DNA of 64,000 nt from Sympetrum striolatum (taxonomy: Eukaryota; Arthropoda; Insecta; Odonata; Libellulidae), in the NCBI GenBank assembly GCA_947579665.1, contig OX388345.1:67261454-67325453 (forward strand). Reading direction: 5' to 3'. The notes under the pieces were generated by a model. It searched no databases and had not been told where the DNA came from. It saw nothing but the letters and a program-made list of their open reading frames with translations. Position numbers and translations under genes: made by a program. Below, one piece after another: positions 34,775 through 46,580 of this stretch (the first letter of the stretch is position 1; each line of letters opens with the position of its first letter).

Positions 34775-35046
34775 TCTATTGATGGCTCTGAATATTTCGT
34801 AAATCTTTTAGAATAAATTTTGGTATTAGGAATTAATATCCAAGGATTGCTATGGATGTATATACTAATAAAATAAAATGAAAACTCATTTAGCAAATCC
34901 GATTTTTGAGCAGCTTATCATCTTTTGTAAGATCTCTACCGGCCCTTTAATATTTTGCAAGTCTTTTAGGATGAATTTCGATATTAGGAATTTATTTTCA
35001 AGGTAGATAAATGGAAATACTCATAATGTAAAAGGGAAACTCATTG
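34775..35046. repeat. Tandem duplication, period about 158
   Basis: Copy 1 (about 34775-34893) and copy 2 (about 34932-35046) share GTAAATCTTTTAG against GCAAGTCTTTTAG, TATTAGGAATT at 34824 and 34982, and GAAAACTCATT against GGAAACTCATT. The offset is 158 at two landmarks, falling to about 155 at the end. No coding content. Confidence 0.7.
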
Positions 35047-38035
35047 ATGAAATGTTAGATGGAAGAAGAAACTTTTCAGTCTCAATCTCGCCTTAATAAA
35101 TACCTTATAGACTTTGACCCTTAGAACGAAGGCGTCACCTTTGAAAAGCGCTACATAAAAGTGCGGTATACATTTCTTGTTTTCTCCGACTACCGGAGAA
35201 TAAGACGAGGAACGCCGACAAAGACGACATTTGGAGATTTTAAACATCTAATTCCTTAACAGCTGTTTCCCAAATTTTCTTTCTTTACACCTTCAATGGC
35301 TTCTGCACAGACTAAAAAATCTCACCTGCGTAATATTTATGAGTATACATATTTTTTGCGGTAAATTAAGATAAACCTCTACGTTCTAACAAAATAATCT
35401 AAACATAATACGGCGGAGCTTTTTAAAAGAAACAAATATGAAAATGGTGGTTAACACCCATAACCTATCCCCTTAAGTTTTCCATGATACTCTTGGAATT
35501 TTTTTTTATTACTAACACATATTAACCTGCTTATAACGAAATAGGAATATGACTGACTCAATATTTTAGCTGGTAGTAAGATAAAATAATGTAATTGAAT
35601 TCCACCAATAGAGAGGAGAGTGCAATTTATAGTAAATATAGTGTAAGATTAATAAAAGTACCAAGAGAAGAAGGGATATAGCAACAGATAAAATTAAACA
35701 AAGAAAGATAAAAAATAGTTATTAAGATTCATCGTTACTTCATATTCTCTTTATGATTTGGAAGAAAGTTTTCATTTTACGTCGAGAATATTTGTTTGAG
35801 AAATAAACAACTATAATGTTGTGTTCATATTCACTATTCCTAGGAGCTAATATTTAGTAATACATTTACTTTCCCTCATATCTCAGGCATTCTTCGTAAA
35901 CCTTTTTATTTTCTCCAGGGAAATTCTTATTGAATTTGCGGAGATTATCAAATACTGCGATTAATCTAATATGAAAGGAAAATAGTACGTCGTCCACCCC
36001 TATTTCTATTTTAATGTCAAATATATAGATACTTCTATCTTTTCCGTATTTCATACATACAATTTTACGCCTAACTCTGACGTAAAATTTCGGAGAAAAA
36101 TCTAAACAATAACTGTTGAAGAAGTATTGAAGTCCTTTCACCCGAAGCCACGCAGTTCACTGTGAGGAGTGTCAAATACAGTTACATGAACGAATGATCT
36201 CTTTGGTCGGATGCAAATATCTCTCGTGGCCTATAATTCACTCCGCAAATGGCAAGTTCATACTGTTTTCATAGCGTGCTTCGAGACATCCGCGCTAATT
36301 TATGTTCCTTCCTACCTCATCCAAATAAGTGACTCCCTGCGCTCTACGTGTACAAGGTCGGCAATGACGAGCCTAGGGCATGGATACAGTAAAGGGCACA
36401 ACGCATACAATTTCGGGCACTACGTTACCGACATACGTAAGAGGCAACTGGTTGTTTTGCAGATTAAATTCCTGGATAGCGTTGTATAGGAAAAGATACG
36501 AATCTAGAAGAACGGGCGCCCTATTTTGATACTATATATAGCCTTTCATTTTTACATTTTCTCCATCTTATATTGCCCCTTGTCAACTTTTCCAAAGCTG
36601 TACTGAAAAGCGGTAACCCTATACTGATCGTTATGATGGTTGATTCGTGTGATTAATGAGGAAATCAAACAAAAATGAGGACGAAAAGAACAGTTTAGAC
36701 AGTTTATATAACTGTGACTAACGCCTGGTTTGTCTTGAGATAAAATTCCAATGTGCCATATAATACTGAAAAGGTTAGAACAACTATGAAGAAATATCCA
36801 TAAGAAAATTCTAGGAATCCCTGAATTAAAAAAATTAAATAATTAATTATTGAAATACTATTAATATTGATATACACTCCTGTCTTTTTTCATTTAATTG
36901 TACTGAAAATATTCCTACGAATTACAAAATACGGGCTCCCAAAATGTTATAATATTATGAATCTCTATTTTAAAAGAAAGATCTTATAAGTTAATTAAAC
37001 GTAGAAGTTTTTTCCTAAATTGTACAAGGTATTAGGATTTATATAAACAATAAAATCATCATATGTGCAACAATGGGAAAATGTTCTTGAAACTTGATGC
37101 ATCAGCGATATTTATAGCAAACCATCATAACATTCGATTTTTACAATTTCTGTCATACTGATAGCACAAAAATATAATGATGCTTATGTATTAATTCATT
37201 TAAGTAAATATTGAGTTCAAATTTTCATACGTCGTCAAAATAATGTTTGTAACTAGCGATACTCTTGATCGCTGTGTGTCCCAAGAAAAATTTAATCAAT
37301 CTTAATCATGAGGGTGTCAAAGTTTTGAGAGTATTTACATTTTCAATGAAATATTAATTGCAATATCGAGTGCATCAATGGTTTTATTCACTTGATAAAC
37401 TCTGATAAATCAACTTGCTTTACTTTAAATCATGATGATTACCATAATGACCATAATAATCACAACATGACTAAGCTTCAGTTAACTAACGATATTTATG
37501 GTTCCATAAATTATTATTATTACTGCCATACACAAAGAAGAGGAAGATAAATTTTTATTATTCTAATAGGACTTCATTTGTCGAAATTGAGACTTTTATG
37601 TAACATCTTCCATTTACTTACAACTGTTAAAACATATATACAAATATATATTCATACAAAATAAAAATCTACATAAAAGGATAAAAAATACAAATCTATT
37701 GTAAAACATACATTAGGATATTTTGTGACAAATATATTATGATATCTTTTACAAAATTATACTGATATTAATAGAGATGCTACCGATTACATTCTAGGCA
37801 AATTTTGAGAGTTCAGTGAAGATCCGAAATGTAGTTTAAATCAAAGAAATATTTTTGAATAAGTTGAACATGTACGATGTTATTTTTAAAACAACTGAAC
37901 TCAATTAACGTAATGCACGTTTTTTGCGATGTTTACACGATAAAGAATTAGTACGTCGGGCATAGCGAATCATTTCATCAGCAGTGGTAAAAAAGATCCA
38001 TCTCCGCTACACTTGGCAATCGCTTATCTCCCCTC
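35047..38035. other. AT-rich DNA, no gene recognised
   Basis: The region contains only short open frames, including unrecognised 91- and 92-codon frames at 35866-36141 (minus) and 36211-36489 (plus). No repeat or RNA signal of note was seen. Confidence 0.5.
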
Positions 38036-38496
38036 ATCCACCACGGGATCTGTATCACGTCCGATACAAACAGAACCGTTCATTTTTCCCGTTCTTTCCA
38101 ATTACATCACAAATATTTCCGCGTTGCAACCACCTCTTTTATTAATCTCCCCATCCTCGCATCGGGGCCTCATTTGCCGCGACGATAATTGACCGCTGTA
38201 ACTCCGCGACCTTCGACCCGTGCATTGAGCACAGTCTCTCGTTACCCCCAAGCCATCACGGGCGCGTAAGTCCATAGTGTTTCACTGGTGCAATATTTCT
38301 CCTTACAGCTTTCCTCACACGACCTTTAGTACACGCCCTTTGCTGCCACTGCTGCAACTGTGAGAGATTAGATCGCCCAATAGAGGCCGAATTGCCATCA
38401 GATTTTTACGCGAGATATTTTCGAGCGTAAAGGTGAAGAGGGAAATTGTTATCGAATTTTTACGAGCAAAAGTGTATGAAATTTTAGGTTTAAAGT

Positions 38497-38509
38497 CGCC
38501 ATTTGGTGG
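38497..38509 (-). promoter_or_regulatory. Imperfect CTCF-like site
   Basis: Minus-strand CCACCAAATGGCG differs from the CTCF core at the seventh position (A for G) and at the final base beyond the quoted word. Its value rests mainly on the second match close by in the same orientation. Confidence 0.2.
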
Positions 38510-38541
38510 AGAGTATTTTTAGAGAAGGAAAGAGGAAACTT

Positions 38542-38555
38542 GTGCCTTCTAGCGG
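38542..38555 (-). promoter_or_regulatory. Imperfect CTCF-like site
   Basis: Minus-strand CCGCTAGAAGGCAC keeps the CC.C.AG..GGC.C frame of the CTCF core but has G at position 3 and A at position 9. It has the same orientation as its neighbour at 38497. Confidence 0.2.
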
Positions 38556-38700
38556 TTGCCAGAAAAGCGTGAACTTTCACTTCGAATCCGATGAAGACGA
38601 TTTGGTAATAATTAGAGATTTCCTGAATTCTGGTGGTCCGCCGTTACATTTTTCGCTTGAGAGCGCCACGAAAGCTCCACGACATAATTAATAATTAACA

Positions 38701-40430
38701 GAAACTGCAGAAAAGGTATCGTTAGAGCGATACGCATTCATTTATTTTAAAACCGCTATAAACACCCATATTTATCTCCTTACACTAATTATTTCCCGAT
38801 GCATGACAGAAGTTTTTGCGAAAGTAAAGGGTATTTAATTTTACATATAGTAATGGAGAAAATGGAATGATTACAAAATTCCACATGTCTTAGAGAAAAG
38901 CGATAACTACAATTTAAAGTATTATTAAAAATGTCGACTAAATTTGATGCACTTTGTTTATCAGTGAAAAGGATAAGGAAGATTTTGATGTCTCAAATAC
39001 ATCAAATTGATTTCCATGAGTTTGCAATGTAATTTTTTACAGAAAATGACCTACGTTTCTTTACCGTGTAATGTCATCGGATGACAAATGGAAACTAAAG
39101 ATTCGGCAGTTAATAGTTCCCAAATTTTCCCAGTATACCTGATATTGTTACACGGTAACGAAACTCAGGTTATGTATACTAAAATCTTATGTCTGACTTT
39201 AAAAGGTGAGAATAATCTCTCTGTGAATAAGATTGAGTTCCATCAAATGGCAGAGCAAACTATCGTGTTCCCAGAGATGATTTTTCATTCGTTTTCGATG
39301 AATAACCAAATTTGCTTTCGTTCATCCTTTCAGTAAGAGTTCAGATATTATTACGATTAGATAAAGGATTGATCTTCAGCTATATGTATTGAATAAAGCG
39401 CTCAGACCTTTCGACTAACACAATCAATGGAGATAAAAACTCATTGAGAAACTTAAGACTTAATCCATCTTGTTATGTCATTAGTAACAGCCGTGTCTCT
39501 GAACATGAAATTCAATGAAGACTTTTCTATATTCTAATATCAAGCAAGCCGTCCGTAATATCTCGTTCGATCTATCAAAGCACCTTGACATACTCTCCGG
39601 GTTCTCAGCACAGTGCATGAACAATGCTCAGTTTACTGAAAACTCAATGAAACGCTGTGGGAATTTCAATTCGTGATTCATCGATCTTTCCGAGAAACTT
39701 CGTCGTAATCTCTAAGGCTGTCCCACAGTTGAATGAACCACATGTTTGTAGAAGCAATAAAATAACTATTCATATAATGCTAAAATCCTGCCGAGATATT
39801 TTTTGGAAATCGGTGAAGGGCGAAATACGGGTTAGTATTACAAAATCGTATCCCAAGACATATTTGAATCATCGACATCCCTACACGAAAATACCAATTA
39901 TGGTCAATTATCCGGTCTGCTGTTTCATCAACATCCTCTGGAATTTCAACTTAAATTATCGTCAATTACTTGCCTGGCATTTCAGAAAACAACATGAATG
40001 GTATCGCAAAGGAAATGTTAAAACGATAATTATCTACCATACGAATAAAATGATTGAAAAGTGAAGATTAAATACGATCAATTAAAACGCTAAAATCAAA
40101 TTAATAAGTTTTATAGTCACGAGAAAACACAATGGAACTACATCACGAGTTAACACATGGAATTTCCTCAAATTTTCAGCCCAAATCTACTTCGACGAAC
40201 ATTAAGTAATTGCATTTATAAATGTGCTTACAATACCAACAGAAAGCCTTCAAAAAGTAGTAACGGTTCCTCAAGTAGAGATTGATGCGTGTATAGACTT
40301 GAACGTTTTACATATAGCAATAGTATGTGCGAACAGCTTGGTGCATTAATTACATATAGTAAAGAGATAAAATATCATAAAAAGTTGAATAGTTAATTTT
40401 ATGGAAAGATGACACGATGAGAATTAAAAC
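38701..40430. other. AT-rich DNA, no gene recognised
   Basis: The longest open frame in the window (39657-40064, 135 codons) lies here. It begins at GTG, is rich in isoleucine, lysine, asparagine and histidine as random AT-rich frames are, and shows no motif. About one frame of this length is expected by chance. Confidence 0.5.
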
Positions 40431-40433
40431 AAA

Positions 40434-40488
40434 CTTTGTAACTTCCACTATTTTGTTGTTTAGTAATTAAATAGTGGAAGTTACAAAG
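40434..40488. repeat. Perfect 20-bp hairpin
   Basis: CTTTGTAACTTCCACTATTT (40434-40453) and its exact complement (40469-40488) enclose a 15-base loop. Pairing resumes beyond a 2-base mismatch (AAAAC at 40428-40432 with GTTTT at 40491-40495), giving a stem of about 27 bp. The size is within the range of animal microRNA precursors but also of small inverted-repeat elements. Confidence 0.75.
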
Positions 40489-40495
40489 TCAGTTT

Positions 40496-41440
40496 TCCTT
40501 CTCACCAAGAGATACCATAACTGGTAAATTTTAAAACTCATACAGATCAGTAGAATAGCTTGAAAGGATAGGGTTATGTTATTTGTATGTTAAAGACATT
40601 TCTATCGCTGAGCATGACGCAACTAGCTGAATACGTTCGCAAAAGTTGAAATTTTAAATTAATAATGTGAATAAAAGTTAATAAAAGTAAAAAATATGCT
40701 ATTTAATCCCCTGATAGCATATTAGAGTAATAGCTAGTTTACAAATTACATATCACAATTTATAATTGATTTTTCTTATGTCATCTTTAAGATAACATTA
40801 TAGCTGAATGTGAGATAGATTGTATAACTCACAAACTTTTTAATCGTAAATAGTTTACTTTACATTGTTTTGCATTGCGTTGACTGTCTACTTTACATGC
40901 TTTGTACGATATAATTTGTTGCAGAAAAAAGAGGTTGCTATATAGCAGGTGAGAAACGTCTACCCACTTTGATCCAATAACTTTGGCTTCCTTCCTAATC
41001 TATTGTGTCTCGTCAACATGCTGTTCCGATACCAAAACTCTGTTTCCCTCTTCACAGTGGCACAAAATATATACCATCTGACACTCAATTCTCAGACCCG
41101 TGAAGGCTGACAAGCATTAGATCAGTCTCCCGAAAAAGTGGGAGTTGAAATCACCCGTGGAGAACACAGGTTGGCACGCCTGTTCAATCGATCCCATTTT
41201 CCCATCAGCTCCCCATTTGTCAACGCTCTTCCCTCACGACTTCATTCTTGTGCCTGCACAATAAACCCTGAAAAAGTTCCTCGAAACGCAGCCTTTTTCC
41301 TCTCGCCTCATTAAATAACCCTGTCGCAACCTCTCGACATCCATTCATTTAGGCAACAATCGACCTCTTCGGGAACAAAAGACTGACGTCTGGGCGTCAA
41401 CCGCGTCGTAAACAATCGAACTCTTGGTATTCCTCTCTTT
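40496..41440. other. No gene recognised
   Basis: AT-rich up to about 40960, then mixed composition. A small hairpin (CTCCC and GGGAG) lies near 41127-41145. Nothing else is seen. Confidence 0.45.
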
Positions 41441-41444
41441 TTAA

Positions 41445-41720
41445 CTTTCGATCTTGAAGAGATGGCCGCTTTGGGGAGAGGGGGGAATCTTCAAAAGAGA
41501 CGCGGATTGAGGCGCGGGCAATGGTCTCCCAGAGCGTCGGAGTGGGCAGTGCCAAATGGGTACATCGCTGAGCGTTGACCCCGATCCTCGCTGGCAGAGT
41601 CCGGGAGCACGAAGCGGCAGAACCGGGCGTTCGTGATCGTTATACAGCGCCGATGCCCGTCCAGGCGATGCGAAATGCCAATGAAGAAAATCACGTCACC
41701 GAAGGGTGACGCATGATTTC
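41445..41720. promoter_or_regulatory. GC-rich block, possible regulatory element
   Basis: The block contains G runs (GGGGAGAGGGGGG) and CpG-rich words through 41500-41670. A 67-codon minus-strand frame lies inside it and is not recognised. The contrast with AT-rich flanks is strong. Confidence 0.3.
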
Positions 41721-41818
41721 ATCGCGCCGGAAATTGTGACGCAAATGGAAGGGATTTGATGTAATCCTAATCTAATGAGGAAAAATTGGAGGGATTATCG
41801 GTAATTGGAAAGAATCCA

Positions 41819-41996
41819 GGAGGATTAAGAGGAATTTAGTCGTCATCATCATCCTCATTAAGGAATCGAATGTTAGTTTGCTGAAATTATACAAACTATC
41901 TTAAATCTAATCAAAATCTTGGAGGATTAAGAGGGATTTAGTCATCATCATCAATAAGGAATCAAATATTTGATTGCTGAAGCTCTACCAGCTGTC
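41819..41996. repeat. Tandem duplication, period about 102
   Basis: GGAGGATTAAGAGG starts at 41819 and 41921. Both copies continue through ATTTAGTC, a CATCATCATC run, AAGGAATC, GATTGCTGAA-like sequence and CTATC or CTGTC. Copy 2 lacks a few bases in the CATC run. Related AATCTAAT words upstream (41769 and 41905) extend the similarity to the left. Confidence 0.7.
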
Positions 41997-42841
41997 CCGT
42001 TCCCTGCCAATCGCTTAATTCTCTCTTTATAATAATAAGAGTAATTACCTGTCTCCCAAAATACAACCTGTACCTTCTTCTATATATATCAATGATCATC
42101 CTTACATCATTTCCTCTTTTCGGCATACTATCAAGACTTAGGCTGTAAGAGCAGAGGAGAAATGGGCGCTTTGTTATCTTTTAAAAGTTCATTTGGAAAT
42201 GCCTAATTAAATGTGGGTATGCTTCCTCATTAACATCATTTTAGATACAAAAGTGGTAGTGCATACCAAAGCTAGCTTATATTAAAGCAACGAAAGACAT
42301 ATTCATCAAAATTATGTGAAATTTAGTGGTTCAGTTATATTAGTTTGATGTGGAATTGTATATATTTTTTAATGTTTCTGGTTATTAAAGCAAAATTATG
42401 CTATGAAATTGATAAAAGCAATTTCTTTTTGTTTATTACATTTTTGTAAGGTAGCGCTGTGTATGACTCATGATTCGTTAAAAAACTTGGCATTGATTCG
42501 CTACCATAACATATTGATATCAATAATAATCACGAATTTACTGGAAAAATGTTACTCCAACAAGATCACTGCACTAGCACGTTACAAAAAACACTGGTGA
42601 GCTTTAAATATGAATAAAAATAGTACAGAGAAAGGAAATATTCACAAGAATAAACTGTAAATTCACTAATTTCATTGAAGATATTTTCAACTTGCTTCGA
42701 CGCATGATTAAATGAGCGAGAGTTTGATAAATATGCTTCCGAAAAGAAAATTCTTCTAAAATTTATTCTGAGGACTAATACCTGTAAAGTTAGAGGATTT
42801 AAACAATTAGCAATTTCTATAATTACTGCTCCCCTGAGTTG
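41997..42841. other. AT-rich DNA, no gene recognised
   Basis: Short open frames only. Confidence 0.5.
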
Positions 42842-42888
42842 TTGGTATGAAAAATATATTGCTCCTTGGTATGAAAAATATATTGCTG
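42842..42888 (+). repeat. 24-base tandem repeat, two copies
   Basis: TTGGTATGAAAAATATATTG begins at 42842 and again at 42866 with no difference over the first 22 bases. The identity suggests a recent duplication. A short TGTA repeat follows at 42943-42956. Confidence 0.8.
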
Positions 42889-45180
42889 TATGTTTATTGG
42901 TTTCCTTAGTAGTACTTTGCTTCTTTAGTAGCTAGATCGTTGTATGTATGTATGTAGCCCACCTGCATAACATGACCTCTTCTTCAAGGTTCCGTGAGTC
43001 AATTTATACGAATTTTAAGATGATATTTAAGGTTTAAGGTCCTTGCATCATTCCAAAAGATACTCACATAAACGGCAAAATTTCACTTTCACTCGTTCTC
43101 AGCTGAATTTATCTTGCAGTAACTTTGCCGTCGTTTACTGCTACCGAAAGTATAATTAGAAATTATTCAATTTAGTCTAAATACCAATGACACACAGATA
43201 GCATAATTAAGACGTTATTTTAATTGTGCCTCTATTCGCTATTATATTTGCTTTCTTATTAACGACCTAAGAATCATTTTTCTTGTGGCGGTAATCATAA
43301 AATGAGCAACGTATCTGAGCAGCTATACAGATTTTGGTAGGATTGTAATAGCAAAAATCCTCGCTATATTTAAGTACTCGCTCTAAAGTGCTGATGAAAC
43401 TGTTTTCCATATGTGCATCTTAAGGCAAATAACTGGAAATAATTTACAAACCTCGCGTTGAAGCCTAAACAGAGTTATATGCATTTCTAATATGTATGCA
43501 GCATTTTAAGAACATCGTTTAACAGTTAATTTTAAAAGATGAAATTGAGGATCCAAGAACAGCAGGTTGCTCGAAATTCTGAAATACTCGTCCTTCGCTC
43601 TTGACCAGATAGCAGAAGTGAAGTAAAGATAATGAAAGGAAAGTAAAAAAAATGAAAAACGCATGGTTCACAAGCTCCATTATAGATACAGAAATGAAGG
43701 AGAAAATGGCTAGAGATACTGCCCGGAAAATAGGGCTATAACTATTACTGATTCGTATGTTGCAGATGGACTAATAGTCCGGAGTCAACATTTTACTGTA
43801 ATATTTCACATCTACATTTCTCGAATTAGATTCCTGGCAACGTCAAAATTGTTCTCCTTCATTTCATACTCTACAGCTTCAGCTAATCACGGATAAGAAA
43901 ATGTTGATTCTGACGAAAATTCAGCGGAAAATTTCATCATATACTTTTACGAGTTAGCCTTTCCTAAATACGGAAACCATCTACGAGAAAGGGGTTTACT
44001 AGCTCTTGCCCAACGATAACTTCTTCTAAAGAAGTGGTCCTCAAGACACTGAGGCGGTTAAAGAAATGTTGAGACATCACCGCTTTGAATTTCGAAGTCT
44101 CCTGCGTCCCATATAGTTTCCAAGCGGAGGCGGAAAAGCAAGCGATTAAATCATCGTCTTGAAAAATGAAATGTAACGTAACCTCGCAATCTTACTTTGA
44201 TGACAGTAAATAAACACCAACAATAAATTTCCATGATAAACACCGCTGACACGTATAACTCTCAGAAGTAAAAGAGACTGTTAAAGAGAGAAAAACGAAA
44301 ATAATTTGGCTACTGCGCAACAGGGCTTTAATTATGCCTACGTTTTTTTATGGCTACAGTTAACCCACTCAATGTGGATACCTTGAATTATCAGAGGATG
44401 CAAACGGTAAAATACCTCTTCCCAGTTACAAAAGCAGTTTGAAGATTATGAGAAAGATCATAACGAGTCGCTTCAAAAATTCATTTTTTTCTGCGAACGA
44501 TACGTGAAATTAATCAATTAGGGAAGGAGAGCCAAAATCCTCTGCCACTCACCAAAAAGTGGTTTGCACGGTAAATATTTAGACGTAGATTTTATTCAAA
44601 ACAGTAATCGATAAGAATGGTTTGAAGAAATAATGTTGAAAATAAAAGTTTATGAAGCTATATTTTCAGTTGTATCGTATAATTATAGCGCAATAAAAGG
44701 ATTTAATGGCCTTCGTGCGATAAAGTGTGCATACAGGAGATACTCAAATGATAAACAGATGTAAAATCATCGAACGAAACCTGAATACAAACCCTAAAGC
44801 TGGCTTTAGCCGCTTGGGGGTAGAAGGGTAGATACTAATAAGTTTTCGCAATCACAGGGGTGAGAAACCTATTCCCTTCAAAGGGCAACATTTAGCATTC
44901 GGTCACATACGATAATCTCCTCTCGTGTTGCCTGTTACCTAATTTTATAGCAAAAAATTAAAATATTATCATTCATAATCAAAATATCACTATTCTTCAT
45001 TATTAATTTTCAAAATGTTATATGAGGAAACAAATTAATAATTATTAAGTACATTTCCATTTCATTTTTCACTTTGAGATATAAGCAATATAAAAAAACT
45101 AAATTATTTATTTTGTGTCTTTGTTTCTGGAAGTAACTGAAAGACTTCATTGAAGGCCCAAAAATATCTTAAGATTAAAT
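42889..45180. other. AT-rich DNA, no gene recognised
   Basis: No coding region, RNA gene or clear repeat was seen. Confidence 0.5.
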
Positions 45181-45194
45181 GAAAAACTAATTGG

Positions 45195-45240
45195 GAAGTC
45201 ATCAAGCACGTGGAAGATCCGGGTTCGACAACCGCTCTTC
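45195..45240 (+). other. B-box-like sequence, possible SINE remnant
   Basis: GATCCGGGTTCGACAACC (45216-45233) resembles a tRNA T-arm. The upstream 30 bases keep a weak tRNA-like layout, but no A box is convincing. Confidence 0.3.
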
Positions 45241-45735
45241 TTTGTCATTTCCCACGTCCAATCATCTAGTATGCTATACTTTTATAAATCCTACGCGGAA
45301 AGGTAAAGTTATCCGCTAATTTTCTTTGGCAACTTTCTCCCGGAACAAACTTACTGAGACCAATCTCCAAGTGCCCAATTCCACAATACGGAGTCTGCAT
45401 CGGACCAATCAACATCTCCAAGCGAACCCATTAATTAGAAGATGGCAACGTGATATAGCAGAAACTCAATTAACCGAAGCCGAAATGGCGATATGGTCCA
45501 GGTGCTCCAGCCTGCAAATGACAAAATTGGAAGATAACAGATGCCCGTCGTATGATAAAGATTCGCATAAATTCGTAACGATGGCCGGTCGATCTTTTTC
45601 CCGCTTACGTGCCTCAGATGTTCCGCATAGATTCGAGATGGAAGTGATAAATTAGTGCTTCAAAAAAAATATTTTTTTGAATTGGACAATTTTATCGGAG
45701 ACTTTTTCTTCGAATCCGGTCTTTGAACAGTTCAT
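45241..45735. other. Unassigned 109-codon open frame
   Basis: The plus-strand frame 45326-45655 starts at TTG; its first ATG comes about halfway. Its composition is less AT-driven than most (LIRRWQRDIAETQLTEAEMA), so an exon is not excluded, but I recognise no domain and cannot place splice sites. A palindromic A8-T-A-T7 run lies at 45661-45679. Confidence 0.2.
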
Positions 45736-45744
45736 CGGATCAAC

Positions 45745-45960
45745 GTACGCCGGGAAAGGATCCGAACAGAAATGGAGAGTGGAGGAGAGAAATGGGAATG
45801 CGTAGGAGTGTGAGACAGAGTGGGAGAGTGTTTAGGAGAGAAAGGAAGAGAGTGATGGGAATTGAGGAACGTGAGGAATGAGATACAGAAAAGAAAGTGG
45901 ATTACGAATGAGGACAAAGAAAGGGTAATACAAAAGAGGACGATACTATATTGATACACC
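45745..45960. other. Purine-rich strand, GAGA-like
   Basis: The plus strand is almost all purine over some 200 bases, with many GAGAG and GGGAG words. Similar blocks occur at 53640-54010 and about 50580-50640. Such tracts can bind GAGA-type factors or form triplexes. The minus-strand 77-codon frame here is only the reverse of the tract. Confidence 0.4.
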
Positions 45961-46136
45961 TCCATTGCTTCAAGACTAAATTATTGCTTGTATTGATATG
46001 CTAATCATGATCGAAATGTAGGTATCAATTCCTCTACATAGGTTAAATGCAAGAGGATATTTTACTCTAAATTTCGCCCAAATAAAGAAGTTTTACTAAT
46101 ATTATAAATCGATTCTTATTTATGTTGCATTTTGAA
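45961..46136. other. AT-rich DNA, nothing recognised
   Basis: Nothing is seen. Confidence 0.5.
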
Positions 46137-46580
46137 ATAAATATTATTCGTAGTTTGTTTCCTTTCGTGGTATTCCTTAATAATAATAATGATAAAATAT
46201 TTCTTATATAAACTCAATACCTCCCAATGAAATCATATCCTACGCAATACCTGTTATTTCCCTACCTTGATCGCTTTCTTTCTCTGTACCTATTTTATTA
46301 ATGGGTAAGATTACAGATTATATCATTTTATTGTTATAAATTGGTTGTGTTATAAAGGTTGTATTGTAAAATAAATATAATATATAGTTCGTTTTTTTTC
46401 GTCGTATTTTCCTAAATTTATTACGGTAAAAGATTTCCTAGACTCAATACCTTCCAGTGAAGACCCATCTTCTGCCATATCTATTCTTTCCCTTCCTTCG
46501 TCGCTTTCTTTTTCTGTGCCAATTTTCTTGCACAGTAAGAATAAAGATTAAATTAGTACATTTTATTTTGTTTCTAACTC
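46137..46580. repeat. Tandem duplication, period about 230
   Basis: Copy 1 (46137-46344) and copy 2 (46371-46580) share a long ordered series of landmarks: ATAAATAT, TAGTTTGTTT against TAGTTCGTTT, ACTCAATACCT (46212, 46442), CAGTGAAG-like and TCGCTTTCTT (46271, 46501), CTGTACC or CTGTGCC, and CATTTTATT. Offsets of 234 falling to 230 show only small indels. No coding content. This is the longest well-preserved local duplication in the window. Confidence 0.8.

Larger units (their letters stand above)
38040..38700. promoter_or_regulatory. CpG-richer block with two CTCF-like matches
   Basis: G+C rises over 38040-38400 and again at 38490-38690. Two imperfect CTCF-like sequences on minus lie 45 bases apart (38497-38509 and 38542-38555). 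An open frame at 38503-38691 covers both, with an acidic FHFESDEDDLVIIRDFLNSG segment. It starts at a non-ATG codon and is not recognised. The block could be regulatory DNA or an exon. Confidence 0.35.

Noticed and set aside
39657..40064. Longest open frame of the window (135 codons, plus)
   Set aside because: It starts at GTG, has no ATG near the start, an AT-driven composition and no motif. A frame of this length is expected about once in 64 kb of such DNA.
41474..41490. G-quadruplex
   Set aside because: Only two long G runs are present; four well-spaced runs are not.
44810..44823. CTCF-like CCGCTTGGGGGTAG
   Set aside because: Two core positions are wrong and the flanks are AT-rich without other support.
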